64,000 nucleotides of DNA. Source: Corynebacterium yonathiae (GTDB taxonomy: Bacteria; Actinomycetota; Actinomycetes; Mycobacteriales; Mycobacteriaceae). The notes under the pieces are model-generated. The model made no database searches. It was not told the DNA's origin and saw nothing but the letters and a program-made list of their open reading frames with translations. The DNA is taken from the NCBI RefSeq assembly GCF_022288805.1, contig NZ_JAKOPM010000001.1, positions 62,001 through 126,000 of the forward strand. The letters run 5' to 3'. A program made the position numbers and the translations under genes. Below are positions 20,933 to 29,948 of the stretch, piece after piece; the stretch's first letter is position 1, and each line of letters begins with the position of its first letter.

Positions 20933-22033
20933 ATGAATTCCACGCCTATTTCCGTCGTCATCGCAGGTGGCGGCACCGCCGGACACATTGAACCAGCCCT
21001 CGCCGTGGGCGAAGCTTTGCGCGAGCGCCACGGCGCACGCCTCACTGCTCTCGGAACCGAAAAGGGCCTCGAGCGCGATATTATTCCCGCCCGCGGCGTG
21101 GACCTTAGGCTGATTACCCCAGTGCCGATTCCGCGCAAGGTCAACGCGCAGCTTTTCAAGCTGCCGTTTAACCTCTCCCGCGCGGTGGGGCAGGCTAAGC
21201 AGGTGCTCAAGGACGTTGAGGCGGATGTTGTCTTTGGTACCGGCGGTTACGTGGCTGGACCGGCCTATATTGCTGCGCGTTCCCTCGGGATTCCGTTCTA
21301 CGTACTGGAGACAAATGCCCTAGCTGGAATCGCCAATAAGCTGGGCGTGAAGATGGGCGGCATCGGCCTGAACGCTCATCCGGACTCCGGCATGCCGGGT
21401 GAGGTCGTCGGCATTCCCGTGCGTCCGAGCTTGGCGGAGGACCCAGATGGCACCCTCGCTGCGGAGGCGCGGACTAAGTGGGACCTGGCCGAGCTTCCCA
21501 CCATCCTTATTACCGGCGGTTCCCAAGGCGCGGCCAGCATTAACCGCGCGGTAGCTGGGGCGGTAGAGGATTTAACCCAAGACTTCCAGCTCCTGCACGC
21601 CTATGGCAAGAAGAATGACCCTCCCGCAGAACACACCAATTACGCCGCACTGCCATATATCGAGGACATGGGCTCTGCTCTGGCGGTAGCGGATCTCGTC
21701 GTGTGCCGCTCTGGTGCTATGACCGTTGCCGAGGTATCCGCCGCAGGCTTGCCAGCCGTTTACGTGCCGCTGCCCCACGGCAACGGTGAGCAAGCACTGA
21801 ATTCCCGTGAAGTGGTTGAGGCGGGCGCCGCCATCCAGATTCCCGATGCGGAACTGACCTCGGAGCGCCTTATCTCTGAGGTGCGCAGCATTCTCGATAG
21901 CCCCCAGCGTCTCGAATCGATGACGCATGCCGCCGCCCATGCCAGCGCCGGGGACGTTGCCAATACCATTGCAGACCGCATTGCCGCCCGCGTATCCGAG
22001 GCGGAGAATTCTGCCATAAAGGAGGATAAGTAA
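20933..22033 (+). CDS. murG: Lipid II synthase MurG (GT28)
   Basis: UDP-GlcNAc : lipid I N-acetylglucosaminyltransferase acting on the inner membrane face. The 366-residue protein has the G-loop VIAGGGTAGHIEPALAVGEAL, FGTGGYVAGPAYIAAR, the second G-loop ITGGSQGAASINRAV, and the UDP-binding CRSGAMTVAEVSAAGLPAVYVPLPHGNGEQ. The family usually has H-x-x-P-A-L-A in the first loop and that is intact here. It starts 23 bp after ftsW, and its stop abuts the murC ATG, indicating coupling. Confidence 0.97.
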   Translation: MNSTPISVVIAGGGTAGHIEPALAVGEALRERHGARLTALGTEKGLERDIIPARGVDLRLITPVPIPRKVNAQLFKLPFNLSRAVGQAKQVLKDVEADVVFGTGGYVAGPAYIAARSLGIPFYVLETNALAGIANKLGVKMGGIGLNAHPDSGMPGEVVGIPVRPSLAEDPDGTLAAEARTKWDLAELPTILITGGSQGAASINRAVAGAVEDLTQDFQLLHAYGKKNDPPAEHTNYAALPYIEDMGSALAVADLVVCRSGAMTVAEVSAAGLPAVYVPLPHGNGEQALNSREVVEAGAAIQIPDAELTSERLISEVRSILDSPQRLESMTHAAAHASAGDVANTIADRIAARVSEAENSAIKEDK

Positions 22034-23497
22034 ATGACCGACCCCGCACTTTACGATCTTCGTCGTGTGCACCTCATCGGCATTGGCGGTTCCGGCATGT
22101 CGGGTCTGGCGCGAATCCTCGCGGCTCGCGGCGCGGTGGTTACCGGCTCCGATGTAAAAGACTCCACCCCAGTCGAGGTATTGCGCACCATGGGCGCCAA
22201 GGTTGCCATCGGCCATGCCGCAGATAACCTGCGCCTTGCAGGTGATCTGCCCACTGTGGTGGTTACTTCCTTCGCCGCTATTCCGCAGGACAATCCAGAG
22301 TTAGTAGCCGCGAAAGAAAACGATATTCCAGTCATTCGCCGCTCCGATCTGCTCGCCGCCTTGATGGAAGGCTACAAGCAGGTGCTGCTGGCCGGCACGC
22401 ACGGCAAAACCTCCACTACGTCGATGACCGTGAGTGCCATGCAACACGCGGGTCTTGATCCTTCCTTTGCCATTGGCGGCCAGCTCAATCGCGCAGGTAC
22501 CAATGCCCACAGTGGCACCGGTGAGGCCTTCGTTGCCGAGGCAGATGAATCCGATGCCTCCTTGCTGCGCTATAGCCCTGATATTGCGGTGCTGACCACC
22601 GTCGAGCCCGATCACCTCGATTTCTTCCACAGCGAAGAAGCCTATTTCCAAGTCTTTGATGACTTTGCTGACTTGGTCACCCCGGATACCGGCTACTTGG
22701 TTGTCTGCGCCGAGGATGAGCACGCCGCCCACGCTGGCGAGCGTGCGCTACAGCGCGGCATCAACGTCGTGGCTTATGGCTCGGCGGAGACGTCTTTTAC
22801 CTCCACCGTGCCGCTAGCCGCAGAGCTGGTGAGTGAAAAGACCACCGCAGAGGGCATGGACACTACCGTCACAATTAATCTTCCTGGCGTTTCTGAGACT
22901 GTGCGCTATGAGCTGCAAATCCCAGGACACCATATGGTGCTAAATTCCATGGGCGCATTGATTGCGGGCGTGCTCTCGGGCGGAGCCCCGGCTGCCATCG
23001 CTGAGGGATTGACTGATTTTAGCGGTGTGCGCCGGCGCTTTGAGTACCGGGGGAGCGTCGATAAGCAGGGCAAGCCTGTGCGCGTCTTTGATGATTATGC
23101 CCACCATCCCACTGAGGTGGAGGCAGTGCTGCGCGCTGCCCGCGCCAAGGTTGAGGCAGAAGGCCACGGCGGGCGCGTTATTGCCTGTTTCCAGCCGCAC
23201 CTGTACTCGCGCACCATGGAATTTGACGCCGAGTTTGCCCACGCACTCTCGCTTGCCGACGCCGCCGTTGTACTCGACATCTACGGCGCGCGTGAACAAC
23301 CCGTGGAGGGAATTACCTCCCGCATCATTACCGATAAGATGCCCAGCGATATGCAGGTCATTTTCGAGCCGGACTTTTCCGCCGCTGCTGGCGACGTCGT
23401 ATCTCTGGTAGAGCCTAGTGACGTTGTACTGACCATCGGTGCTGGCTCGGTAACCATGGTGGCCGCAGAAATCCTCGACGAACTGCGAGCGAGCTAG
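22034..23497 (+). CDS. murC: UDP-MurNAc : L-alanine ligase MurC
   Basis: First amino-acid-adding ligase of the stem peptide. The 487-residue protein shows [17 protein letters not shown] at the N-terminus, the ATP-binding [35 protein letters not shown] and [15 protein letters not shown], then QPHLYSRT. These define MurC and separate it from Mpl. The ATG directly follows the murG stop. Its own stop TAG shares its last base with the GTG start of ftsQ. Confidence 0.97.
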   Translation: MTDPALYDLRRVHLIGIGGSGMSGLARILAARGAVVTGSDVKDSTPVEVLRTMGAKVAIGHAADNLRLAGDLPTVVVTSFAAIPQDNPELVAAKENDIPVIRRSDLLAALMEGYKQVLLAGTHGKTSTTSMTVSAMQHAGLDPSFAIGGQLNRAGTNAHSGTGEAFVAEADESDASLLRYSPDIAVLTTVEPDHLDFFHSEEAYFQVFDDFADLVTPDTGYLVVCAEDEHAAHAGERALQRGINVVAYGSAETSFTSTVPLAAELVSEKTTAEGMDTTVTINLPGVSETVRYELQIPGHHMVLNSMGALIAGVLSGGAPAAIAEGLTDFSGVRRRFEYRGSVDKQGKPVRVFDDYAHHPTEVEAVLRAARAKVEAEGHGGRVIACFQPHLYSRTMEFDAEFAHALSLADAAVVLDIYGAREQPVEGITSRIITDKMPSDMQVIFEPDFSAAAGDVVSLVEPSDVVLTIGAGSVTMVAAEILDELRAS

Positions 23498-24168
23498 TGC
23501 GCGTATCCTCAAAGTTTATCGCCGGAGTCATCGCAGCGGTTGTCGCTGTAGCCGTAATCATTACCGCAGTGGTGTGGACAGTGCCAATCCTGAAGGTGCG
23601 CAATTTCCAGGTTGAGGGTCTCCACCAGCTCGATCCTGCGCAGGTAGAAGAAGCCTCCGGGGTCCCCGAGGGCGAAAACCTGTTGCGTGTCAACACCCGC
23701 GAGGCAGCCGCCGGCGTTGCTGGGCTGGACTGGGTCGATTCGGTAACCGTCTCACGCGATTTTCCTTCGACCTTGACCTTCAACGTATCCGAGCACAAGG
23801 CTGTCGCCTTTGTAAAGCGTGATAATAAGCCGTTCCTGATCGACGATAAGGGCGAAGAATTTACCTCTGCGGAGCCACCCGCCGGTGCGGTTGAGGTCAC
23901 AGGTTCTGTTGATAGCGGCTCCCCCCAAACTCAAGACGCCGTGCGCGCTATTGCAGTGCTATCTGAAGACGTACGCAATCAGGTAGCGAAGCTGGAAGTC
24001 GCCGACGAATACTCACTGACTTTCACCACTAAAGACGGCCGCCGCGTTTTCTGGGGAGCAGGCGATTCTAATAACGAGGACAAAGCACATGCTTTTGAAA
24101 CCGTGTTGAAGATGGAAGGCCGCGAATGGAATATTTCCAACCCTGAGTTGGTTACTACCCGCGGATAG
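23497..24168 (+). CDS. ftsQ: Cell-division protein FtsQ
   Basis: Bitopic membrane protein of the FtsQLB-type septal complex. The 223-residue protein has a very short cytoplasmic start, a membrane helix near residues 8–28, and a POTRA domain beginning VRNFQVEGLHQLDPAQVEEASGVPEGENLLRVN. FtsQ beta-domain residues such as DWVDSVTVSRDFPSTLTFNVSEHKAVAFVK follow. The GTG start overlaps the murC stop by one base. The gene lacks the long N-terminal cytoplasmic domain found in some actinobacterial FtsQ proteins. A terminator-like hairpin lies 40 bp after the stop. Confidence 0.93.
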   Translation: MRVSSKFIAGVIAAVVAVAVIITAVVWTVPILKVRNFQVEGLHQLDPAQVEEASGVPEGENLLRVNTREAAAGVAGLDWVDSVTVSRDFPSTLTFNVSEHKAVAFVKRDNKPFLIDDKGEEFTSAEPPAGAVEVTGSVDSGSPQTQDAVRAIAVLSEDVRNQVAKLEVADEYSLTFTTKDGRRVFWGAGDSNNEDKAHAFETVLKMEGREWNISNPELVTTRG

Positions 24169-24207
24169 GGCGACGGGTGCCCCCGCGCGTGTTTTTATCC
24201 CGACTTT

Positions 24208-24255
24208 GGGCCCGGCAGCTAGGCTTATGCGCGTGCGCTGCACGGGCCCATTTTT
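24208..24255 (+). terminator. Rho-independent terminator between ftsQ and ftsZ
   Basis: GGGCCCGGCAG (24208–24218) pairs with CTGCACGGGCCC (24238–24249) with one bulge, followed by ATTTTT. It separates ftsQ from ftsZ and implies dedicated ftsZ promoters in the remaining 220 bp, which hold no gene. A small inverted repeat (CACGCGC ... GTGCGTG) lies at about 24340–24358. Confidence 0.75.
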
Positions 24256-24478
24256 CTGCTTGCAACATGGGCAGATGGTACGGGTGTGACTAGTAAAACC
24301 GCAGGTGAGAAACCCTAAAGTGGAACTTGAGGGTCTCGACACGCGCAAAATGTGCGTGAAAATTACACGGCTGTCGTTAAAGATGGAGGGGAACGCGATT
24401 CGCCTTCGGCGGGCCGCTTTACATTCCTCGTTTAATGCACGTGCAGACTTAAAGTAGCGAAAGGTGAGACCAACTCAC

Positions 24479-25798
24479 ATGATCTCTTCCAATAACAACC
24501 TCGCGGATATCAAGGTCGTCGGCGTCGGTGGTGGCGGCGTCAACGCCGTTAACCGCATGATCGAAGAAGGCCTCAAGGGCGTTCAGTTCGTCGCCATCAA
24601 CACTGACTCTCAGGCCCTCATCTTCTCCGATGCCGATACCAAGCTCGACATCGGCCGCGAGGCCACCCGCGGTCTTGGCGCCGGCGCTAACCCAGAGGTG
24701 GGCAAGACCTCCGCAGAAGACCACAAGTCCGAGATTGAAGATGCCCTCCAAGGCTCCGATATGGTCTTCGTGACTGCCGGCGAGGGTGGTGGCACCGGCA
24801 CCGGCGCCGCCCCAGTCGTGGCATCCATCGCGAAGAAGATGGGCGCTTTGACTGTCGGCGTTGTCACCCGCCCCTTCAAGTTCGAAGGCGCTCGCCGTAC
24901 CCGCCAGGCCATGGCTGGTATCGAGGAACTGCGTGAGGTCTGCGATACCCTCATCGTCATCCCGAATGACCGACTGATGCAGCTCGGTGGGGAAGAGCTC
25001 TCCATAGTTGAGGCCTTCCGCGCCGCCGACGAGGTGCTGCACAATGGTGTCCAAGGTATTACCAACTTGATCACTATCCCGGGCATGATCAACGTTGACT
25101 TCGCAGACGTCCGCTCCGTCATGTCTGATGCCGGTTCTGCGCTGATGGGAATTGGTTTCGCGCGCGGAGATAACCGTGCCATGACCGCTGCCGAGCAGGC
25201 AATCAATTCGCCGCTGCTGGAATCTACGATGGAAGGTGCCAAAGGCGTGTTGCTGTCTATTGCCGGCGGCTCCGACTTGGGGCTGCACGAGGTCAATGCT
25301 GCGGCCTCCATGGTCGAAGAGCGTGCCGATGAGGACGTTAACCTCATTTTCGGTACCATCATCGATGACACCATGGGTGATGAGATTCGCATCACCATTA
25401 TTGCCACTGGCTTTGACGCTGAAGCAAATATGGCCCAAGCCGCTGCAGAGGAACAGCCGCAGGGCCAGCAGCGCAAGCCGGGCTCGCTCTTCGATAATCG
25501 CGAGCGCGCAGCCGCAGAGCCAGTCACCCCGGCTCCCGCGCAGCCTTCTGCTGCCCAGCCGGTTCAGGATGACTACTCCCCACGCCATTCCTATGAGCCG
25601 CGCGCTGGCCAGGAGCGGGAGCGTTTTACCACAGAGCGCCCGGCTGAGGAGCGTCGACCAGAATCCAGCGGACTATTTACCAACTCCGATCGTTTTTCCC
25701 GCGACGAGCGCCGCGATGACTACCGCTTGTCCCGTCCGTCCCAGCGCCGCGATGATGACGGCGATGATGATCTGGATGTGCCTTCCTTCATGCGCTAA
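24479..25798 (+). CDS. ftsZ: Cell-division GTPase FtsZ
   Basis: Tubulin-like GTPase that forms the septal ring. The 439-residue protein carries [23 protein letters not shown], the tubulin signature [22 protein letters not shown], and the T7 synergy loop [12 protein letters not shown] long Pro/Gln/Arg-rich linker (about residues 325–425) leads to the conserved C-terminal peptide [11 protein letters not shown] that docks SepF and FtsW. ATG 24479 was chosen because the family starts a few residues before [11 protein letters not shown] and AAAGGTGAG lies upstream; a GTG at 24464 would add RPTH-type residues. Confidence 0.98.
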   Translation: MISSNNNLADIKVVGVGGGGVNAVNRMIEEGLKGVQFVAINTDSQALIFSDADTKLDIGREATRGLGAGANPEVGKTSAEDHKSEIEDALQGSDMVFVTAGEGGGTGTGAAPVVASIAKKMGALTVGVVTRPFKFEGARRTRQAMAGIEELREVCDTLIVIPNDRLMQLGGEELSIVEAFRAADEVLHNGVQGITNLITIPGMINVDFADVRSVMSDAGSALMGIGFARGDNRAMTAAEQAINSPLLESTMEGAKGVLLSIAGGSDLGLHEVNAAASMVEERADEDVNLIFGTIIDDTMGDEIRITIIATGFDAEANMAQAAAEEQPQGQQRKPGSLFDNRERAAAEPVTPAPAQPSAAQPVQDDYSPRHSYEPRAGQERERFTTERPAEERRPESSGLFTNSDRFSRDERRDDYRLSRPSQRRDDDGDDDLDVPSFMR

Positions 25799-25822
25799 AC
25801 GCAAAGCGCTACGCTGGTGTGC

Positions 25823-26554
25823 ATGCCAGTAAACGAGGAACATCGCACCAAACGCCCCGTCCGCATGGTTTTTACCAGCCGTGCCGGCGGGGCGTCTGAT
25901 ATTCCATATGATTCTTTTAACTTGGGACACCACGTCGGCGATGACCCCGCCTCGGTAGCCGCTAACCGTGCTCGCCTCAAGCGCGTGACCGGGCTGGAAG
26001 ATATTGTGTGGATGGAGCAATTGCACACCAATACAGTCACGGTTATTGATGGTCCGCAGGATGAACCCGTGCCGGCCACTGACGCATTGGTTACCACTCA
26101 GCGCCGCCTTGGCTTGGCCGTTCTGGTTGCGGATTGCACGCCAGTGCTGCTTGTCGACGTCGCTGCTGGCGTCATCGCCGCAGTCCACGCCGGCCGCTTA
26201 GGTGCCCGCAATGGCATCGTTGTCAATACCGTGCGGGAAATGCAGAAGCTGGGCGCGCAGTCCGAACGCATTCAGGCGGTCATGGGGCCGGCAGCCTCCG
26301 GAAAGAATTATGAGGTGCCAGAAGAGATGGCCAACGACGTAGAATTCCGGCTGCCGGGCTCTAAGACTCGAACATCGAGGGGCACGTGGGGCATCGACGT
26401 TCGCGCAGGACTCATTCGCCAGCTGATGGGCCTGGGCATTACGGCGATTGAATCCGACCCACGCTGCACCATTCAGGATGAAGAATTCTTTTCCTACCGC
26501 CGCGAAGGCACCACCGGCCGTCAGGCTGGACTAATTTGGTTGGAGGCACAGTAA
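25823..26554 (+). CDS. pgeF: Peptidoglycan editing factor / polyphenol oxidase family (YfiH, PgeF)
   Basis: Cu/Zn-dependent family once called multicopper polyphenol oxidases. YfiH of E. coli (PgeF) removes wrongly incorporated L-Ser from muropeptide precursors; Rv2149c is the mycobacterial homolog. The metal triad is visible: His in MEQLHTNTV, Cys in VADCTPVLLVD, and His in AAVHAGRLGARNG. CTIQDEEFFSYRREGTTGRQAGLI closes the domain. The common HAGW motif is HAGR here. ATG 25823 is preferred over the GTG six bases earlier; neither has a strong ribosome site. Its stop overlaps the yggS ATG. Confidence 0.9.
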   Translation: MPVNEEHRTKRPVRMVFTSRAGGASDIPYDSFNLGHHVGDDPASVAANRARLKRVTGLEDIVWMEQLHTNTVTVIDGPQDEPVPATDALVTTQRRLGLAVLVADCTPVLLVDVAAGVIAAVHAGRLGARNGIVVNTVREMQKLGAQSERIQAVMGPAASGKNYEVPEEMANDVEFRLPGSKTRTSRGTWGIDVRAGLIRQLMGLGITAIESDPRCTIQDEEFFSYRREGTTGRQAGLIWLEAQ

Positions 26555-27252
26555 TGAGCGAAAGAAAAGTACAGCTACAAGAAAACCTAGCGGCTACCCG
26601 CGCCCAGATTGAGCAACTAGCAGCGGAGTCGGGATGCAAGCCTCCGCAATTGCTCCCAGTGACGAAGTTTCACCCAGCCGCGGATATCGCTCTATTGGCG
26701 GAATTAGGGGTTACAGACGTTGCCGAGAACCGGGAGCAAGAGGCCCGCGCCAAGGCCGCCGAGCTGCCGCAACTACGCTTCCACATGATCGGTCAGATCC
26801 AGACCAAGAAGGCCAATCATGTAGCCCGATGGGCGGCCAGTGTTCATTCGCTCGATTCCCTAAAACTCGCCCATGCATTGGAGCGAGGCGTTGCCTTAGC
26901 CAAGGATCGGGGAGAGCGCGAAACTAATTTGCCGGTCTTTATCCAAGTTTCCGCTGACGGCGATGGCGCTCGCGGCGGTGTTCCAGCCGAAGCGCTCGAT
27001 GAGCTCGTGGAGGCGGTAGAGGATTCGCAGCAGCTGGATCTTGCCGGCCTCATGGTAGTTCCGCCGCTTGATGCCGATGCAGCTGAAGTATTCCAGAGTG
27101 TTCGTCAGACGGTAGATCGCCTATCGGACGAGTTGGGGCGAGCGCTGAAATTGTCTGCTGGAATGAGTGCGGATATGGCAGAAGCAATTGCTGCGGGCAG
27201 CGATATCGTGCGTGTCGGAACCAGTATCATGGGACCGCGACCAGTAGGTTAA
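26554..27252 (+). CDS. YggS-family PLP homeostasis protein
   Basis: Pyridoxal-5'-phosphate-binding protein with a TIM-barrel alanine-racemase-like fold and no known enzymatic activity; it buffers PLP levels. The Schiff-base lysine is K38 in LLPVTKFHPAADI. Other signatures are DVAENREQEARAKAAEL, FHMIGQIQTKKANHVARW, and the C-terminal LSAGMSADMAEAIAAGSDIVRVGTSIMG. Start ATG 26554 overlaps the pgeF stop (TAATG) and has TTGGAGGC upstream. The 232-residue length is usual. Located between ftsZ and sepF, as in many Gram-positive bacteria. Confidence 0.94.
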   Translation: MSERKVQLQENLAATRAQIEQLAAESGCKPPQLLPVTKFHPAADIALLAELGVTDVAENREQEARAKAAELPQLRFHMIGQIQTKKANHVARWAASVHSLDSLKLAHALERGVALAKDRGERETNLPVFIQVSADGDGARGGVPAEALDELVEAVEDSQQLDLAGLMVVPPLDADAAEVFQSVRQTVDRLSDELGRALKLSAGMSADMAEAIAAGSDIVRVGTSIMGPRPVG

Positions 27253-27357
27253 AAAATATTGCAAAAGCGCATTTCACAGCGTAAATCACATGAGTCACAC
27301 TAGACACATTTTACGCGTTTGGACTTGTACAAATTTAGGTCAGAGGGAGACCCAAAA

Positions 27358-27810
27358 ATGTCATTCATTGATAAGACGAAGGATTTCTTCGGGCTGGGCC
27401 CGATGGATATCGAAGAGGACGATGCTTACTACAACGAAGAGCCTCGTTACTCCGAAAACAGCTCCTCGGCCTATGCTCGCCGCCGCACCCCGCAGTCCTT
27501 TGAGCCAGCTCCGGCACAAGAGGAGTTCGTTCCGACCATCGTGGCCATCTCACTGACGTCTTTTAATGATGCTGCCAAGGTGGGCGAGCCCTTCCGTGAC
27601 GGCGACGCTGTGGTCTTCGAGCTTACCGACGCCGAAAAGGCCACAGCTAAGCGCTTCATCGACTTCGCCGCGGGCCTTTGCTTCGGCCTTGAAGGTCGCA
27701 TGCTCAACCTCACCAAGGGGCTAGACACCGAGCGTAAGGTCTTTTCCATCGTGCCGAAGTCAGCGGACATCGCTAAGCACGAGCTCGAGCGCGCCGCAGG
27801 CTTGCGCTAA
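27358..27810 (+). CDS. sepF: FtsZ membrane tether and assembly factor SepF
   Basis: Bundles FtsZ and anchors it to the membrane in organisms that lack FtsA, which is absent from this cluster. The 150-residue protein has an N-terminal amphipathic membrane-binding helix (MSFIDKTKDFFGL), an acidic linker, and the C-terminal SepF core from about residue 60: TIVAISLTSFNDAAKVGEPFRDGDAVVFELTDAEKATAKRFIDFAAGLCFGLEG. ATG 27358 has AGAGGGAGAC upstream; longer in-frame starts disrupt the amphipathic helix. A terminator follows. Confidence 0.96.
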   Translation: MSFIDKTKDFFGLGPMDIEEDDAYYNEEPRYSENSSSAYARRRTPQSFEPAPAQEEFVPTIVAISLTSFNDAAKVGEPFRDGDAVVFELTDAEKATAKRFIDFAAGLCFGLEGRMLNLTKGLDTERKVFSIVPKSADIAKHELERAAGLR

Positions 27811-27828
27811 AGCAGCTGGTATTTCTTG

Positions 27829-27866
27829 ACCCCCGTGGGGTGCCGATTGGGTACCTGCGGGGGTTT
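27829..27866 (+). terminator. Rho-independent terminator after sepF
   Basis: ACCCCCG pairs with CGGGGGT, with an inner GGTGCC/GGTACC stem, followed by TTTA. It begins 18 bp after the sepF stop, so yggT, starting at 27887, may be read from its own promoter or by read-through. Confidence 0.75.
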
Positions 27867-27886
27867 ATTCGATAGGCTCAACAATT

Positions 27887-28180
27887 GTGACACAACTCGG
27901 AATTATTCTTATCCTGCTCGTGCGGATTTATACGTGGGTGCTCATCGCCCGCATCGTGATCGAGATGATCCAGTCCTTCTCGCGGCAATTCAATCCGCCC
28001 CGCTGGTTTATGGTCGTAGCGGAGCCCTTGTTCGTAATTACGGATCCGCCGGTCAAGGCGTTGCGGCGCTTGATCCCGCCGCTGCAGATGGGTGGCGTAG
28101 CCCTCGACGTTTCGGTCCTCGTACTATTCGTCTTGCTCTCGATACTCACGATGATCCTGCGGATGGTGTTTCTGACTTAG
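27887..28180 (+). CDS. YggT family membrane protein
   Basis: A 97-residue protein with two membrane helices (about residues 4–24 and 72–94), matching the YggT/Ycf19 family encoded between sepF and divIVA in many actinobacteria. FNPPRWFMVVAEPLFVITDPPVKALRRLIPP is the conserved inter-helix segment. The GTG start is the one consistent with the first helix. Role unclear; in chloroplasts and cyanobacteria relatives influence membrane and nucleoid organisation. Located upstream of the divIVA promoter region. Confidence 0.88.
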   Translation: MTQLGIILILLVRIYTWVLIARIVIEMIQSFSRQFNPPRWFMVVAEPLFVITDPPVKALRRLIPPLQMGGVALDVSVLVLFVLLSILTMILRMVFLT

Positions 28181-28251
28181 CACCCCCGTCGCCATGAAAC
28201 CTGTGGTAAACGTTGAGACTCGACGGGGCGTCGATTATTGTGGGCGTTTGG

Positions 28252-28280
28252 TTACGATAAATCGCGATAACCCGTATTAT
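28252..28280 (+). promoter_or_regulatory. Candidate sigma-70-type promoter of divIVA
   Basis: TTACGA (28252–28257) and a good -10 TATTAT (28275–28280) are 17 bp apart. They would give a leader of about 100 nt before the divIVA ATG at 28385, which is preceded by AAGGGGAAGAG. Confidence 0.5.
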
Positions 28281-28384
28281 GAACCACATGTACCTTTGTG
28301 GGGAAGGTTTAGTTAGACCTGAACCGCAGCTCCTAAGGCCCTGGAACCTCCGGGGTTGTACCAACCTGAAGGGGAAGAGAAGAC

Positions 28385-29554
28385 ATGCCACTGTCACCAG
28401 CTGATGTACACAACGTCGCGTTCAGCAAGCCGCCGATTGGCAAGCGCGGCTACAACGAAGACGAGGTGGATCAGTTCCTCGATCTCGTAGAGGATGCCCT
28501 TGCCCAGCTGCAGGACGAGAACGAGGACCTGCAGGCACAGGTTAGTGACCTGAATTCTCAGGTTAAGTCGGGTGCGGGGGCCGCCGCTGGTACCGCGACC
28601 GCAGCTTCCGCCCGCACTGACGAGGCTGCACTGCGTAAGGAAATCGAATCCAAGCTGCGTGCTGAGTACGAAACCAAGCTGGCAGACTCCAAGTCTGAGC
28701 TTTCCCGCGCTAAGGAAGAAACCAAGAAGGCTCAGGAGCAGGTTAAGGCAGCCCAGGCTGAGGTTTCCAAGGCTCAGGAGAGCGGTTCTGCTGCTTCCTC
28801 CTCGGCAGACTTGAAGGCGGCCCGCGACGAGGCCGCTCAGGCAAAGAAGGATGCCGAGGCGGCACGCGCAGAAGCAGCACAGGCAAAGAAGGACCTCGAG
28901 GCTTCCAAGAAGGAAAACGACGAGCTGAAGAAGTCCGCTTCCGCAGCTGGTTCCTCCAAGGCCGGCGTTGCGGCCGCAGGTATTGCGGGCGCTGGCGCGG
29001 CTCAGACCGCCGATGGCCTGGCTACTCCGGAAACCCACATGCAGGCCGCCCGCGTTCTGGGTCTGGCGCAGGAGATGGCAGATCGCCTGACCTCCGAGGC
29101 CCGTGCGGAGTCCGAGTCCATGCTGTCCGAGGCACGCACTGCCGCAGAAAAGCAGCTGACCGACGCAGACTCTCGTTCCAAGGCTCAGCTTGCCGACGCC
29201 CAGAAGAAGTACGATGCCCAGCTGCAGGACGCAGATTCCCGCTCCAAGAAGCTGGTGTCTGACGCCGAGGCTAAGGCAAAGCAGACCGAGTCTGATGCTT
29301 CCTCCCGTGCCGAAGCCCAGATCCGTCAGGCAGAAGAGAAGGCTGCTTCCCTGCAGGCCGATGCTGAGCGCAAGCACACCGAGGTTATGAACACGGTCAA
29401 GCAGCAGCAGACCGCACTGGAGGCTCGCATTTCCGAGCTGCGTACCTTTGAGCGTGAGTACCGCACTCGTCTGAAGACTCTGCTCGAGTCTCAGCTGGAA
29501 GAGCTGGCTACCCGCGGCACCGCCGCGCCGAACGGTGAGGCTGGCAATAACTAA
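28385..29554 (+). CDS. divIVA: Polar growth scaffold DivIVA (Wag31)
   Basis: Coiled-coil protein that marks the cell poles and recruits the elongation machinery and chromosome-tethering proteins. The N-terminal membrane-curvature domain [37 protein letters not shown] is intact. It is followed by a long Ala/Lys/Glu-rich coiled coil with an Ala/Gly-rich break near residues 190–215, and a second coiled coil rich in [12 protein letters not shown] repeats. At 389 residues it is of the long corynebacterial type. Strong ribosome site and a likely own promoter. In corynebacteria the gene is essential and phosphorylation has been reported for the mycobacterial homolog. Confidence 0.96.
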   Translation: MPLSPADVHNVAFSKPPIGKRGYNEDEVDQFLDLVEDALAQLQDENEDLQAQVSDLNSQVKSGAGAAAGTATAASARTDEAALRKEIESKLRAEYETKLADSKSELSRAKEETKKAQEQVKAAQAEVSKAQESGSAASSSADLKAARDEAAQAKKDAEAARAEAAQAKKDLEASKKENDELKKSASAAGSSKAGVAAAGIAGAGAAQTADGLATPETHMQAARVLGLAQEMADRLTSEARAESESMLSEARTAAEKQLTDADSRSKAQLADAQKKYDAQLQDADSRSKKLVSDAEAKAKQTESDASSRAEAQIRQAEEKAASLQADAERKHTEVMNTVKQQQTALEARISELRTFEREYRTRLKTLLESQLEELATRGTAAPNGEAGNN

Positions 29555-29571
29555 GCCACCCCGTTCCTCTT

Positions 29572-29612
29572 AGCGCCCCCGCCACTGCGGTGGGGGCGCT
29601 ATTGTTGTTTTT
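29572..29612 (+). terminator. Rho-independent terminator after divIVA
   Basis: AGCGCCCCC (29572–29580) pairs with GGGGGCGCT, ending at 29600, followed by ATTGTTGTTTTT. It closes the division cluster. Confidence 0.88.
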
Positions 29613-29652
29613 GACCGTTGTGCCTTAACCCGCCCTAATGAGAGGAACCGCT

Positions 29653-29874
29653 GTGCTCGTTGCCGCTTTAGTTCTCGCCCTCGTGGCATTCGTGGCCTTG
29701 GTGAATTTTGTGATTTCGGGGGCAGATTGGTCGCTTTATATCGTATTCGCTGCCGCTGGCCTTGGGCTGGTCTGCTTCATCTTGGACTGGGTGCATAAGC
29801 ACCGTGCCGATAAATCCGAGGCAGCAGTACGCCCTGATCAAGAGGCCTTGCGCGAAGTTTTCCGCGAGGGTTAA
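29653..29874 (+). CDS. Small two-helix membrane protein
   Basis: A 73-residue protein with two hydrophobic helices (MLVAALVLALVAFVALVNFV and SLYIVFAAAGLGLVCFILDW) and a charged cytoplasmic tail. GTG 29653 has AGAGGA about seven bases upstream; the in-frame ATG at 29638 has no ribosome site. Small membrane genes of this kind follow divIVA in several corynebacteria. No family function is recognised. Confidence 0.65.
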   Translation: MLVAALVLALVAFVALVNFVISGADWSLYIVFAAAGLGLVCFILDWVHKHRADKSEAAVRPDQEALREVFREG

Positions 29875-29948
29875 TGTGCCGCGCCCACAAGTCTTGGTTT
29901 GAGGCATGCGAATGAGGCGCACGAGGCGCCTTTATCGCAATCTTTTCC

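Noticed and set aside
24183..24198. CCGCGCGTGTTTTTATC as an ftsQ terminator
   Set aside because: No stem of useful length precedes the T-run; the hairpin at 24208–24255 is the better candidate.
24449..25588. 379-residue open frame antisense to ftsZ
   Set aside because: Fully covered by ftsZ, whose motifs are intact; no independent ribosome site or family.
28394..29377. 327-residue Leu/Gly/Cys-rich frame antisense to divIVA
   Set aside because: A shadow of the repetitive Ala/Lys-rich coiled-coil codons.
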